The notes: generated by a model from the sequence alone, not told the origin. Shown: positions 8,419-19,252, counted from the stretch's first letter. The stretch: 64,000 nucleotides of DNA from Limnoglobus roseus (GCF_008254045.1 NZ_CP042425.1:1612001-1676000), one strand, 5' to 3'. Program-made: numbers and translations.

Positions 8419-9814
8419 TCGAGTCGGGCAATTGAAGCCGAAAATCGGATCGTGGCGATTGTGCCATCGGGTTCCGCCGCCAGACGTGGACGAGGGGCAA
8501 CAGCAGGATCAACACTGCGTTCAGCAGGTGGGAATGGTACACGAACGTGAACGACAGCAAGTTCGCGACGCCCAACGCCAGCGCGGCTTGCCGCAGTCGG
8601 CTCGCGGCGGGAAGCCACACGGCCAGCGGCAGGAGCATCAGCAGGTACCACGAGTGGTACTTCGAACTGGCCAGGATCGCCGCGAGTAGCACCAGCACAC
8701 AGTCACGGGCCAGCGCCTCACCGCCGCCGTTGCCGTCGCGGACCCGACGGACGAACGCCGCCCCCACGACCACCGCGAACGCGAACCAGCCCGCCGCCTT
8801 CACGATCGAAGGGAGGATCTGCTCTACGCCCCCGCGCAGTTTCAACACCTCCACCGGCCATAGGGCGATCGTTGCGAGCGACTTGTCCGTCGCCGAGAGG
8901 TTCTTGCCCGTCCGCTCGAAGTACGATGCGTCAAACCCGTCGCGATACGGCCACCAGCACGCCACCGCCAGGAGCAGCCCGGCGAGGCAACTCACCGCCG
9001 TCCGCGTCCAACCGAACCGCCGAACCGCCGCCAGCAATACGAACGGGACCGCCAGGACCGAGAGGTACTTCACCAGTGCCGCGGCCACGAGAGCCGGGAA
9101 TACGACCAGCCACCACCCGCGAAGGAACGCCACGACGGCGACGGCCACGCCGAGGGCGAACAGGACGTCGTTGTGCGCGTTCGAGACGCCGTGCAGCAAC
9201 ATCAACGGATTCCACGCCACCAGCAGGGCGTGGCGCGTCGGGTACTCCCGACCAAGGGACCGGCCGCCAAGCCAGATCATCCCGCTGAGCAACAGGAACC
9301 CGATCACCGCCACGGCCTTCAATACGAATACCGCCAGACCGTGGTCGGGGCCGCTGATCGCGAGTGCGGCCCACGATTCCAGCGCGAACAGGAAGCCGTA
9401 GGTACACGGGACGAACTGCCACTCCTGCCAGAACATCGGGTCGGTCAGGCCGGTCGGCATTTCGTACAGGAGCGTCTGGTACGGATTGACGCCGTACCCG
9501 GCCTGCTGCCAGCCGATGTTCACGTAGATGTACAGGTCGTTGGATTGGAACGCCGGCACAACGGCCGCCGTCACCGCGAGGGCGACCGCGTACCCTGCGA
9601 CGATTCGCCGACCGCGAAGCGACTCCGGCAACCGCCGGACAGCGCGGTAGGCGACGGCGAAAGCCGCGAGCAGCCCAAGGACGAGCACCCAGCGGAACGC
9701 TTCACGGACACCGCTGGCCGCATCGACGCGGAAGAACACGGCCGCCGCGGCGTACAGGCCGACGCCGGCCAGCCCCGCGAGGTGCAGGTGGCGTGTGGCC
9801 GAGTGTGAGGTCAT
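8402..9814 (-). CDS. GT-C-type membrane glycosyltransferase (mannosyltransferase-like)
   Basis: 470 aa with about eleven hydrophobic helices. The first large loop has SNDLYIYVNIGWQQAGYG followed by VNPYQT. The Asp and the G-x-NPY pattern are typical of polyprenol-phosphate-dependent GT-C enzymes such as the actinobacterial alpha-1,6-mannosyltransferases and GT87. A later loop has WNPLMLLHGVSNAHNDVLF, also characteristic of this group. It probably adds a hexose from a lipid-linked donor to an envelope glycan outside the membrane; the sugar and acceptor are unknown. It is a single gene with a hairpin at its 3' end. Confidence 0.75.
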   Translation of the reverse strand: MTSHSATRHLHLAGLAGVGLYAAAAVFFRVDAASGVREAFRWVLVLGLLAAFAVAYRAVRRLPESLRGRRIVAGYAVALAVTAAVVPAFQSNDLYIYVNIGWQQAGYGVNPYQTLLYEMPTGLTDPMFWQEWQFVPCTYGFLFALESWAALAISGPDHGLAVFVLKAVAVIGFLLLSGMIWLGGRSLGREYPTRHALLVAWNPLMLLHGVSNAHNDVLFALGVAVAVVAFLRGWWLVVFPALVAAALVKYLSVLAVPFVLLAAVRRFGWTRTAVSCLAGLLLAVACWWPYRDGFDASYFERTGKNLSATDKSLATIALWPVEVLKLRGGVEQILPSIVKAAGWFAFAVVVGAAFVRRVRDGNGGGEALARDCVLVLLAAILASSKYHSWYLLMLLPLAVWLPAASRLRQAALALGVANLLSFTFVYHSHLLNAVLILLLPLVHVWRRNPMAQSPRSDFRLQLPDSTRRRS

Positions 9815-9894
9815 GGAACGGCTCTCGGTGTAAGGCCGCCCAGAGTAACGGCCCCGCCGCCGTTGTCAACGCAGGATCGAACGTGCGAACGCCG

Positions 9895-11016
9895 TCACTC
9901 TTCCACACCGTTGAACAGCCCGAGGTAGCTGTAATACCGCCGGCCGCTGACGAGTTTCCGCCGGACGGCGTCCTTCACGCGGCAGTCGGACTCGTGCGTG
10001 TGCGTGCAGTCGGGGAAGCGACAGAGCGCGATGAACGGCCGCAGTTCGCTGAAGTAGCCCTCGACTTCCTCGGGCCGCGTGTCCCAGAGTTGCAACTGCC
10101 GCACGCCGGGTGTGTCCACCACCCACCCTCCGAACGACAGGCGGATCAGTTCGGCCGTCGTCGTGGTGTGCTTCCCCTTCTGGTTCACGTCGCTCACCTC
10201 GCTGACCCGCAGCGACAGCCCCGGCTCGGCGGCGTTCAACAGCGACGACTTGCCGACGCCGGACTGCCCGGAGAAGACCGTCGCCCGATCCTTGAGCATC
10301 GCCCGAAGTCGCGCGACGCCGACGCCGGTTTGTGCGCTCGCCAGGATCGTCGGAATGCCGATCTGCGAGTACGCCCCGACAAGGGGTTGCAAGGCCACCG
10401 GGTCGGCGAGGTCGATCTTGTTCAGCACGAGCACCGGCTTCAGCCCGCCCTTCTCGGCCGACGCGATGTAACGGTCGATCAGGTGAACCTTCAACTCCGG
10501 TTGCACCAGCGACATGACGATCACGAGTTGATCGACGTTCGCGACGAGGACGTGTTCCCGCCGCCGCGACGACCGGGTGAGAACGCCGTGCCGGGGGTCG
10601 ATGCGCTCGATCACGCCCTCGGGTTCCGCCCCCCGCAGCGCGTCGCCGCCCGCCGCCACCCACACCCAATCGCCCGTCGTGACGATGCTCCGCTCGTCGA
10701 CCTGCAAACTCTTCAACACGCGGCGAACGGTGCAGCGGACGGTGCGGCCGTCGTCGAGTTCCACGTAGCTGTAAAGGCCGTGGACGCGGACCACACGCCC
10801 GCGAACCCACCCGCCCTCCGTCCCCGGCATGGCGGCGGCGTCCTCGGCCATGATGGTGCGGTGCCGCGAAGCGTCGCCCTTGGCCCGCACCCGCTCGGTG
10901 TTGGCCACGTCGTGCGCCCCGTTGTCCTGAAACTGCCGGGTCACGTCATTTTCGCGCGGCGGCTTCGACAGGTTCCGCCGCATCTCGACGCGGACCTTCT
11001 TCTTCTTGGATGCCAT
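9895..11016 (-). CDS. rsgA: Ribosome biogenesis GTPase RsgA
   Basis: 373 aa from MASKKKKVRV, with a gaggaatt Shine-Dalgarno. RsgA (YjeQ) is a circularly permuted GTPase that helps the final maturation of the 30S subunit. The motifs appear in permuted order: NKID at 199-202 (G4), GQSGVGKSS at 250-258 (G1) and DTPG at 301-304 (G3). An N-terminal OB fold covers about 70-140, and a C-terminal zinc knuckle uses C332, C337, a His at 339 or 341, and C345. The first ~65 residues are a basic, probably disordered extension longer than in most homologues. It diverges from the next membrane-protein gene with only 91 bp between the starts. Confidence 0.95.
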   Translation of the reverse strand: MASKKKKVRVEMRRNLSKPPRENDVTRQFQDNGAHDVANTERVRAKGDASRHRTIMAEDAAAMPGTEGGWVRGRVVRVHGLYSYVELDDGRTVRCTVRRVLKSLQVDERSIVTTGDWVWVAAGGDALRGAEPEGVIERIDPRHGVLTRSSRRREHVLVANVDQLVIVMSLVQPELKVHLIDRYIASAEKGGLKPVLVLNKIDLADPVALQPLVGAYSQIGIPTILASAQTGVGVARLRAMLKDRATVFSGQSGVGKSSLLNAAEPGLSLRVSEVSDVNQKGKHTTTTAELIRLSFGGWVVDTPGVRQLQLWDTRPEEVEGYFSELRPFIALCRFPDCTHTHESDCRVKDAVRRKLVSGRRYYSYLGLFNGVEE

Positions 11017-11107
11017 GAATTCCTCAAGTCGGGCGGCCGATACAAGGCAGGATACTGCCCGGAGAGCGGTCCGGGTCGGTCGGTTCGCGCTTTTGCCGGG
11101 GCTTCGC

Positions 11108-12790
11108 ATGTTTCCGAATCTGCTCCAACGCCTGTCCCTCCCGCGAATCGCGTGGCCGCCGCTGCCCGCCCCCCGCGTCGTGGCGGTCGGCACGATCGCC
11201 CTGTTCGTGGCGGCGGTCGCGTTCGTCCTCCGCTTCGGTAGCAACTGCCCCGTCGGCGACGAGTGGTACCTGCTGACCGAGGTGCTGCACCAGGGCTTCT
11301 CGTGGAAGTGGGTGACGGCCCACCACAACGAGCACCGTTACATCCTGGCGAAGACCCTCTGGTACGCCTCGCTGAGTCTGACCCGCTTCGACTTCCGGGC
11401 GGGGACGTTCGTGACCCTCGGACTGATGTTCGCGAGCGTCGGCTTCCTCCTCGCGGCGATCCGCCGGCGGTGCGGACGTTTGCACCTCGCGGACCTGTTC
11501 GTGCCGGCGGTGTTGCTGCACTGGGGCCACTGGTTCGCGTGGCTGATGGGGTATCAGATTGCGTTCAGCCTCGTCGTGTTCTGCGCCGCCGGGTTCGCGT
11601 GGGCGACAACGCTGGAATCGGAGAAGAAAGCCGCTTGGCTCGGCGCGCTGTTCTTGGGGCTGATGGCCCTGAACGGCGGGTTCGGTCTCGGGTGGAGCGG
11701 GCCGTTGGTCCTGTGGGTCGCGTTCGCGGCGTGGCGGCAGCGCTCGATTCTGTTGGGCATCGTGCCGGTCGCGGTGGCCGGGTACGTCACATTCGTCGTG
11801 CTGACAACGCCGCCGCCGATGGCCTCGCAGGCGAAACCAAACTTCGGCGGGTTTGTCGAAGCCCTCGTGATGTACCTCGGCACCGGTTTCGGGCCGGACG
11901 GCTTCGGACCGTGGGGCGTGTCGCGCGTCCTGGCGGGGTCCGTCGGCCTCGGCTTGGTGCTGGCGGCGCTCGCCGTCACCGGGCGGGTGGTGCTCGCGGA
12001 CCGTGCGGAACGTCTTCGCGCCGCGGGCCTCTTCGCCGTCCTGCTCGGCCACCTGGCCGTGGCCGTCACGATCGCGTGGTACCGGGGCCACGCCCAGGGG
12101 CACCGCTTCATCACTCCGAGCGCCGTCGGCCTCGCGATCGCGTGGATGGCCCTGCGGCAGTACGTGCCGTTCCGCCCGGCGTGGCTCGCTGTCGCCGCGG
12201 TCGGGGCGATAGTAGTGTTCGCCGTCAACGCGAAGGACGGCTACCGTCAGGGGTTACAGCAAAAGGCGAACCAGAAGGGCTTCCTAGCCGACGTGGAGCG
12301 GGGCACGCCGGCGCTGTTCCTCGCGGGCAAGTACGGCGGGCAGTGGCTGATCTACGACCCGCACGGCCAGAACATCGCCGCCCTCCGCGACGCGAAAATC
12401 GGGGCGTTCGCCCGAACCCCGGCCGACCCGCCTTCCGTTTCACTCCCCGTGGCAATGCCGCCGGACGCGATGCTGCCGGGGTGCGACAACACGCCGTTCA
12501 GCAGCGGCAGCTCGCCCCCGGCGGTGACAATTGCGGATGCGCCAACGACGGTGATCGCCCTCCGTGTCCGCATCGAGCAGACTCGATTGGAGGCGTGGCA
12601 AGAAGTGGCCCTGACGTGGTCCGACGGCGGCATCCCGCACCGTGCGACGGCCTACCCGAACCTCTTCCCGCCGCAGGGGAACGCGCTGGTCTTCCCGACC
12701 ACGCCGCGACCCACGAACGTGCGATTCGAAGCCGCCTCACCGACGGGCGGCCTGAAGATTCTGGCGGTCGATTGGCTGGCGAAGGAGTAG
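11108..12790 (+). CDS. Polytopic membrane protein, possible GT-C glycosyltransferase
   Basis: 560 aa from MFPNLLQRLS; the frame is open upstream but would overlap rsgA. It has ten or more hydrophobic helices. The first periplasmic loop carries NCPVGDEWYLL, an acidic Asp-Glu pair right after TM1, followed by HHNEHRYILAK. This is the placement expected for the catalytic or metal-binding site in GT-C enzymes, and the last ~150 residues form a soluble domain. No closer family is recognised. A role in envelope glycan synthesis is plausible, as for the gene at 8402-9814, but unproven. Confidence 0.65.
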   Translation: MFPNLLQRLSLPRIAWPPLPAPRVVAVGTIALFVAAVAFVLRFGSNCPVGDEWYLLTEVLHQGFSWKWVTAHHNEHRYILAKTLWYASLSLTRFDFRAGTFVTLGLMFASVGFLLAAIRRRCGRLHLADLFVPAVLLHWGHWFAWLMGYQIAFSLVVFCAAGFAWATTLESEKKAAWLGALFLGLMALNGGFGLGWSGPLVLWVAFAAWRQRSILLGIVPVAVAGYVTFVVLTTPPPMASQAKPNFGGFVEALVMYLGTGFGPDGFGPWGVSRVLAGSVGLGLVLAALAVTGRVVLADRAERLRAAGLFAVLLGHLAVAVTIAWYRGHAQGHRFITPSAVGLAIAWMALRQYVPFRPAWLAVAAVGAIVVFAVNAKDGYRQGLQQKANQKGFLADVERGTPALFLAGKYGGQWLIYDPHGQNIAALRDAKIGAFARTPADPPSVSLPVAMPPDAMLPGCDNTPFSSGSSPPAVTIADAPTTVIALRVRIEQTRLEAWQEVALTWSDGGIPHRATAYPNLFPPQGNALVFPTTPRPTNVRFEAASPTGGLKILAVDWLAKE

Positions 12791-12812
12791 CCGCAGTGTT
12801 CTTCCGACTGCA

Positions 12813-14564
12813 TCACCGCCAGTAGTAGTACCACGAGTACGCCTTCTCGTTACTCTGGCCGGGTTCGAGCTTTGCGGTCCAGGTGATGCGGCCGACGCCG
12901 TTGAAGTGGCCCCACCAGACCGGCCACGAGTAGGAACCCCACCAGCCGGGGCGGGCGGAAATGCTCGTGTCGTCGTCGTCTTCCAGCAGGTTGACCATCT
13001 CGGCCTTCACGCCGTCGGCGGCCTTGTCGAGATTGCCCAGGACGGACCGCGTCACTTCCACCTCGACCGCCTTCGGGCCGTTGTTCGTTAGTTCCAGGCT
13101 GCTGCCGATGTCGATCCGCCAGTAGGCGTGGCCGTCGTAAGTCTGGGCGTTCGGCGTCCGCTTCGTCTCCTTGTCCTTCTTCTTCACCCGCACGTCGATG
13201 GCCGTCGTCAGCGTCAGGTCCACGGTGTTCTGCTTCGAGGTGTAGGTCATCATCGCCTGCGACAACACTTTGCCGTCCTTCAGAATCAGGGCTGGGGCGG
13301 TGGTGAACGGTTGGGCGTTGCCGTTCGTCAGGCGGACCTTGTGCTGTACCTTCGGCACGGCCATCATCTTCACCAACTCGGCCGTGTGCGCGTCGTTCAC
13401 CTGCCGGCGGAGTTCCAGCGGCGGCGCGTACGGCACGTCCAGGGTGTACACGTCCTTGTAATCGACGCTCTGCTGCGACACGGCCAACACCATCCGCTGC
13501 CCTTTCGCGAGGGTGACGTTCGTCAGGGTGAAGACGAAGAGGTCTTCGCTCTGGTTGCCGCCGAGGTCCGGCCCGAGGTTCGGGCCGGGGTTCGCTGCCC
13601 GCCCTCCGGACCCAGCCATTTGTGGAGCCCCGATGTTCTGCGTCATCATCGAGTTGCTGAGGGCGAACTGCGTGCGGGTGCCATCGGCTTCGAAGTATGA
13701 CGACAGTTGCGTCAACGCCTGGTTCAGTGCGATCGGGTCGGCCGAGTCTTTGAAGTAGAACGATGGCACACCGATCACGAGGTTGACGGTGGCGTCCTTC
13801 AAGTCCGTGAGTTCGTTGATGAGCGTGGCCTGCATCTTGACCGTGGCCTTGCCCTTGCCGTCGAGTTCGACGCGGTAGTTCGGAATCCATCGGATGCCCT
13901 TCTGCACGTAGGCCATGCCGACCTCGGCCGACTTCGCAGCCGGTTGGCCGGCCCAGTCGAGTTTCATCGTCAGCAGGTTCCGGTACTCTTCTTGGCTCAG
14001 TTTCGTCTCGTACTTGCCGACGAACTTCACGTCGGTGATGGCGTCGATCGACACCGCCTTCGTGCCCTCGATGGTCTTCAGTAACAGCACATTCCCCTTC
14101 TGCGGCAAGCTCTCCCCACCCGGCACGGGGGCCGACTTCTCGACTTCTTCCGTCGGTCGCGAAAGAGCCTTTACAATGGTCGCGGGGTACGGCGGCTTGC
14201 TCCCCTCGGTAACGACGACTTCCGCGCCGGGGTTCGCTTCGATCAGTTCGCGGAGGGTCAGAGCCGTCTGTTCGACCGTCACCCGCCGCCGCCCGGCCGT
14301 CACCGATTGCGGCGCAACCGCCGGGTTCGCGCTGTACGGCCAGAACGTGCCGAGCACCGGGTTCGGTAGCAAGTCGAGCAAGACGTTCCCCGCGGCGTCC
14401 ACGGGCATCGTCCCCTGATGCACGACATAGGCGTGGCCGTCCTTGAAGACTGTCACTTCCTTGACCGGTATCTTGGCCAGGGCACCGAGCGCGGCGGCCG
14501 GTTCCGCCCGGGTGGGACCGATCGCGGCAAAGAGAACGAGCGCCGCCAGTGGCAGTCGCGTCAT
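12813..14564 (-). CDS. Exported DUF4139-like protein
   Basis: 583 aa. A signal peptide (LPLAALVLFAAIGPTRA) precedes a large beta-rich domain. The segment KGIRWIPNYRVELDGKGKA, followed by a stretch beginning LINELTDLKDATVNLVIGV, matches the core of DUF4139-type proteins, which are mucoidy-inhibitor-A-like. A Gly/Pro/Asn-rich insertion (residues about 310-335) breaks the domain. The C-terminus is Trp-rich (WWGSYSWPVWWGHF). The biochemical function is unknown; the location is probably periplasmic or outer-surface. It converges on the 11108 gene with 22 bp between the stops and is read out of a hairpin-rich gap. Confidence 0.7.
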   Translation of the reverse strand: MTRLPLAALVLFAAIGPTRAEPAAALGALAKIPVKEVTVFKDGHAYVVHQGTMPVDAAGNVLLDLLPNPVLGTFWPYSANPAVAPQSVTAGRRRVTVEQTALTLRELIEANPGAEVVVTEGSKPPYPATIVKALSRPTEEVEKSAPVPGGESLPQKGNVLLLKTIEGTKAVSIDAITDVKFVGKYETKLSQEEYRNLLTMKLDWAGQPAAKSAEVGMAYVQKGIRWIPNYRVELDGKGKATVKMQATLINELTDLKDATVNLVIGVPSFYFKDSADPIALNQALTQLSSYFEADGTRTQFALSNSMMTQNIGAPQMAGSGGRAANPGPNLGPDLGGNQSEDLFVFTLTNVTLAKGQRMVLAVSQQSVDYKDVYTLDVPYAPPLELRRQVNDAHTAELVKMMAVPKVQHKVRLTNGNAQPFTTAPALILKDGKVLSQAMMTYTSKQNTVDLTLTTAIDVRVKKKDKETKRTPNAQTYDGHAYWRIDIGSSLELTNNGPKAVEVEVTRSVLGNLDKAADGVKAEMVNLLEDDDDTSISARPGWWGSYSWPVWWGHFNGVGRITWTAKLEPGQSNEKAYSWYYYWR

Positions 14565-15175
14565 GGTCCACCTGTCTTTCGCTCAAATGGGAGAGGAACT
14601 GCGCAGAGTATAGCAAGGCGGGTGAGAACCCGGCGCAACGCTTCGGTAACAGGAAGTTGGTAATTTCCGCTTCGGAAAACGACACGGCCGGCGCTGAACG
14701 CGCCGGCCGTGGGGAGTTGCCAGGGGATGAGGCGGGTAGGTGTGCCGGCTCGGAATGGGCCGAGCCGTTCAGGGGGAAGGTTGGGGGAGTTGCCACGGTC
14801 CTCATCAGTCGGCCCGATGTTTTCCCGCGTCGGGCCGACCGGCGAGGACGAGGAACCCTTAACGCACGCCCCGTGCCAAACGCCATTTCGCAAGAGTTAC
14901 CCGTCGACCCACCCGCCCCGGCAAGCTGGGGAAAGAATCGAGCGTACCGGCCCCGCCGGTCGTGCAAGTTCGACAGGAGAAGTTGCAAATCGGACAACCC
15001 GCGCAGCCGCCATAACTTCCCCGGCCGCCAAATTGCGCTTGACTCGCGACGCGAAAACTGTGACGAATGGAAGAGAGGACTCACGTGCGCGCAGGGGTGA
15101 CGAAAACCCTGGCCACCGGCCGCGACCGCCGACCGCCCCGACTCGGCCCCCATGACACCAGGAGCACCACCCGCC
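14565..15175. other. 611-bp gap with three stacked hairpins
   Basis: No reading frame here has family support. Three hairpins lie within 170 bp: 14683-14694/14700-14711 (12 bp perfect), 14746-14753/14760-14767 (8 bp), and 14808-14817/14830-14839 (10 bp), the last extended by gtcctc/gaggac outside it. The gap separates two divergent genes, so these are not obvious terminators. A structured leader or a small RNA is possible. Confidence 0.5.
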
Positions 15176-15517
15176 ATGCGTCTCTTCTCTTGCGATGTGT
15201 GCGGCAAGACTCTCAACCCCGACACCGACCCCCGGTTCGTCTGGAAAGTCGAAGGCAGTCCTGTCTCCGAAGAGTTAGAGCCGACGGTCCTGGAAGAAGA
15301 CGACCTCGAAGCCGACGAGGACAGCGTGGAGAGCATGGACGAACTCCTCCTCGAGCGCGAGGGGCAGAGCGAAGCCGACGACGCGCGCGACACCGCCGAG
15401 ATGCTGCCGGTCTGCGTCCGCCGCGCCTACGACATCTGCGGCACCTGCTACCTGAAACTCGTCAACGACCCCCTCGGCCTCGAATCGCGCAAAGCCCGGC
15501 CATTCAGCCGGAACTGA
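15176..15517 (+). CDS. Small acidic zinc-binding-like protein, unknown function
   Basis: 113 aa from MRLFSCDVCGK, chosen because a ggag site lies 11 bp upstream and the Cys pair sits at the start; another ATG lies 24 bp earlier. C6 and C9 form a CxxC, and C80, C88 and C91 form a second group. The middle (about 32-75) is strongly acidic, with Glu and Asp making up about half of it. A zinc ribbon with a long acidic loop is the likely fold. It resembles short hypothetical proteins seen in planctomycetes; no function can be assigned. It precedes the DUF1080 gene by 69 bp on the same strand. Confidence 0.7.
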   Translation: MRLFSCDVCGKTLNPDTDPRFVWKVEGSPVSEELEPTVLEEDDLEADEDSVESMDELLLEREGQSEADDARDTAEMLPVCVRRAYDICGTCYLKLVNDPLGLESRKARPFSRN

Positions 15518-15586
15518 GCCGACACTTTGACCCAAATCGTACCGAACCGCGCATAGACTATCTCCGGCCCACCCCGGAGATTCTTC

Positions 15587-16618
15587 ATGCGCTCCTTCGT
15601 CGTCTTGCTCTTCCTCGCGTCTCCCGCCATGGCCGCCGAACCGGCGGCCGTGCCGCTGTTCAACGGCAAGGACCTCAGCGGCTGGGTGAACGCCAACTGT
15701 GCCCCGTCCACCTTCTTCGTGAAGGGCAACGAGGTCGTCACCACCGGGCAGCCGATCGGCTTCCTGCGCACCGAGCGGATGTACGAGAACTTCGAGATGG
15801 AAGTCGAGTGGATGCACGTCGAGAAGACCAAGATGGCCAACAGTGGCATCTACCTCTGGAACGACCCGCTCCCGGCCGTCGGCACGCCGTTCACTCGCGG
15901 CATCGAGGTGCAAGTGCTGCTCAACTACAAGCCGGCCGACGGGTGGGCGACGAGCGAAGGCGACATCTTCAGTATTTGGGGGGCGAAGTGCAAACCCGAC
16001 CGGCCGCACCCGAAGGGAATCGAGCGGTGCCTGCCGAGCGAGAACCGCACGAAGCCGGCCGGCGAATGGAACCACTACAAGATCATCGCCAACGACGGCG
16101 TCGTGAAGCTGCACGTCAACGGCAAGGAAGTGTCCGGCGTCAGCCAGTGCAGCCCGCGGAAGGGCTACCTCGCCCTGGAAAGCGAGGGCGTCGAGTGCCA
16201 CTTCCGCAACATGACGATCAAGGAACTGCCGAGTACGAACCCCTCGAAGGAACAGACCGCCACCGAGTACGCCGGGCACAAGAGCCTTTTCGACGGCCTC
16301 ACGCTCACCGGTTGGACCGGCGAAGGCTGGAAGGTCGGGGGCGAGAAATTGCAATCGACCGGCCAGGGCGATCTGACCACGACCACGAAGCTCGGCAAGG
16401 GCGAACTGATCTTCGACTGGAAGATGCCGGCGAAATCGGTTGGAGAGTTCGAAATCCTGGTCGACGGCAAGATGCTGACGGTAAAGCAGCCACCGTTGAT
16501 GAAGCCCGGCACGTGGTCGCGGTACACGATCGCCCTAGAAGGCGACGCAGCCCCGCTAACGATCAAGGCCTCCGAGGGGCTGGAGATCATGAACGTGTTC
16601 TTCGCGGCGGCGAAGTAA
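15587..16618 (+). CDS. Exported DUF1080 protein (3-keto-disaccharide hydrolase-like)
   Basis: 343 aa with a signal peptide (MRSFVVLLFLASPAMA) and a ggagatt Shine-Dalgarno. The domain opens with LFNGKDLSGWVN, the hallmark of DUF1080, a jelly-roll family related to concanavalin-type glycosidases. Further signature parts are NSGIYLW and GEWNHYKIIANDG. A second, shorter copy of the motif appears at SLFDGLTLTGWTGEGWKVG (about residue 232), so the protein seems to hold two related jelly-roll units. Members act on 3-keto sugars or bind glycans outside the cytoplasm. The next gene is a DUF1501 protein, a frequent neighbour in this phylum. Confidence 0.85.
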   Translation: MRSFVVLLFLASPAMAAEPAAVPLFNGKDLSGWVNANCAPSTFFVKGNEVVTTGQPIGFLRTERMYENFEMEVEWMHVEKTKMANSGIYLWNDPLPAVGTPFTRGIEVQVLLNYKPADGWATSEGDIFSIWGAKCKPDRPHPKGIERCLPSENRTKPAGEWNHYKIIANDGVVKLHVNGKEVSGVSQCSPRKGYLALESEGVECHFRNMTIKELPSTNPSKEQTATEYAGHKSLFDGLTLTGWTGEGWKVGGEKLQSTGQGDLTTTTKLGKGELIFDWKMPAKSVGEFEILVDGKMLTVKQPPLMKPGTWSRYTIALEGDAAPLTIKASEGLEIMNVFFAAAK

Positions 16619-16688
16619 AGCCGTGGTGGTGAGCGATTCGGGTAAGATACTCCTGTTCGACGTGGACTGACTCTCCAGGGTTTCTCCC

Positions 16689-18080
<1,392 letters not shown>

Positions 18081-18140
18081 TTGGGCCAGCAGATTTGGAT
18101 GACCAAATGGCTTGTCTCGATGTACTCACTTATCACAACG

Positions 18141-18177
18141 CGGCGGTGGTTTGGGTTATAGTTCCGGACCACCGCCG
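18141..18177. repeat. 10-bp hairpin between convergent genes
   Basis: Arms cggcggtggt (18141-18150) and accaccgccg (18168-18177); the stem can extend inward through G-T pairs. A run of six A follows on the plus strand. It lies between the DUF1501 stop (18080) and the integrase stop (18185) and may work as a shared terminator, although the T-run is on the wrong side for the minus gene. Confidence 0.45.
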
Positions 18178-18184
18178 AAAAAAT

Positions 18185-19252
18185 TCAACTACCCGTCAGA
18201 GGAGAGCGGCCCGTAAGCCGGGTCAGTAGAACATCTAACACCTTTAGGGTATCTGCACCCGCTCCAATCATCAGCTCCTCGAATAAATTTCTGATTCTTT
18301 GCACCTGTGCCTCGGCCTCTGTCGGTACAGTCGAGATCGGTGTCGGCCCCGTCGCCCCCAAGTTTCGTTCACGCTTTACGCCGGATAGTGCTTGATCGAT
18401 CCCCGTAAGAATGTCGGCCTCGTTGAGGTGTACGTAGCGCTTGGTCGTTTCGAGATTTTCATGGCCTAACATTGCTGCGAGGACGATTTGCTGCACGCCC
18501 GCCCGAATCGCTTCGGTCGCTCCGGTGTGCCGGAGGGTGTAGATCACGATCCGCTCGCCGTTCACGTCCGCTACTAATTCAGCGGCCTTCCGCGCCCGTC
18601 GCATCAAACAACGGAGGGCGTTCCCCGTCCAGGCCCGACCGCCCCGGCCGGGGAACACGGGATCAGTCGGGAGCGGTTGCCGTCGCCCCTGCCAAGTTGT
18701 TAATATGCGAAGGGCCATCTTACCGAGGGGTATCACCCGGTCGCGTTGGCGTTCCCGTACCCCGCCTCGTGGCCGCCCTTTCGGCTTGGACTCCCGCAAC
18801 CGCAGCACCCGGCCGGCAAGATCGACCTGCGACCACCGCAATGTACGCAGCTCGCCGGGACGAGCAATCGTGTATCGCATCATCATCAGATACCGGCGAA
18901 GTGGGCGTCTCCCCGCACGATAGAGCCTGGCCATTTCGTCGCGCCGGATGGTCCGCTTCCGCTGACCGCACGGGGGTACGGTCAGCTTGCAGAAAGGGTG
19001 GCGAGATATCAACTCTTCGTCAGCCGCCCAACGGAAGAGGGATTTCAGTGATCGGGCAAACTGGTACGTGTACCGGATCTTTGCCAAGTCCTTGAGCCGC
19101 ACCTCGTCGGCTGGCCTCTCACCGACGAGCCGACGAAGTTTCCGAAACTGTATGGCGTACCAATCGCGTGTTCCAGGTTTCCGCTGACCGGTGGCCACGA
19201 GATCGTTTAAGTGATTGAGGTAGGAGTCAATCAGAACAGCAACAGTACTCAT
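18185..19252 (-). CDS. Tyrosine recombinase / phage-type integrase
   Basis: 355 aa. An N-terminal SAM-like DNA-binding domain covers about 1-90, and the catalytic domain about 100-290. Catalytic residues visible are R131 (ARPGELRTLRW), a Lys at 156 or 158, R241 (YTLRHTGAT), H264 (LGHENLETTKRY) and nucleophile Y273. The first His of the usual HxxR box is a Tyr here (Y238). About 80 residues after the catalytic Tyr form a low-similarity tail. There are no other phage or element genes nearby, no tRNA beside it, and no flanking direct repeat was recognised. It may be a remnant or a domesticated recombinase. Confidence 0.9.
   Translation of the reverse strand: MSTVAVLIDSYLNHLNDLVATGQRKPGTRDWYAIQFRKLRRLVGERPADEVRLKDLAKIRYTYQFARSLKSLFRWAADEELISRHPFCKLTVPPCGQRKRTIRRDEMARLYRAGRRPLRRYLMMMRYTIARPGELRTLRWSQVDLAGRVLRLRESKPKGRPRGGVRERQRDRVIPLGKMALRILTTWQGRRQPLPTDPVFPGRGGRAWTGNALRCLMRRARKAAELVADVNGERIVIYTLRHTGATEAIRAGVQQIVLAAMLGHENLETTKRYVHLNEADILTGIDQALSGVKRERNLGATGPTPISTVPTEAEAQVQRIRNLFEELMIGAGADTLKVLDVLLTRLTGRSPLTGS

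Noticed and set aside
14561..14893. 110-codon minus-strand frame inside the hairpin-rich gap
   Set aside because: No family and no ribosome-binding site; the hairpins explain the sequence constraint better.
12850..15393. 847-codon minus-strand open frame
   Set aside because: It is out of frame over the DUF4139-like gene and continues across the structured gap. It is Arg/Pro-rich with no domain.
15067..16632. 521-codon plus-strand frame overlapping the acidic zinc protein and DUF1080
   Set aside because: Both true genes have clear family signatures and Shine-Dalgarno sites in other frames.
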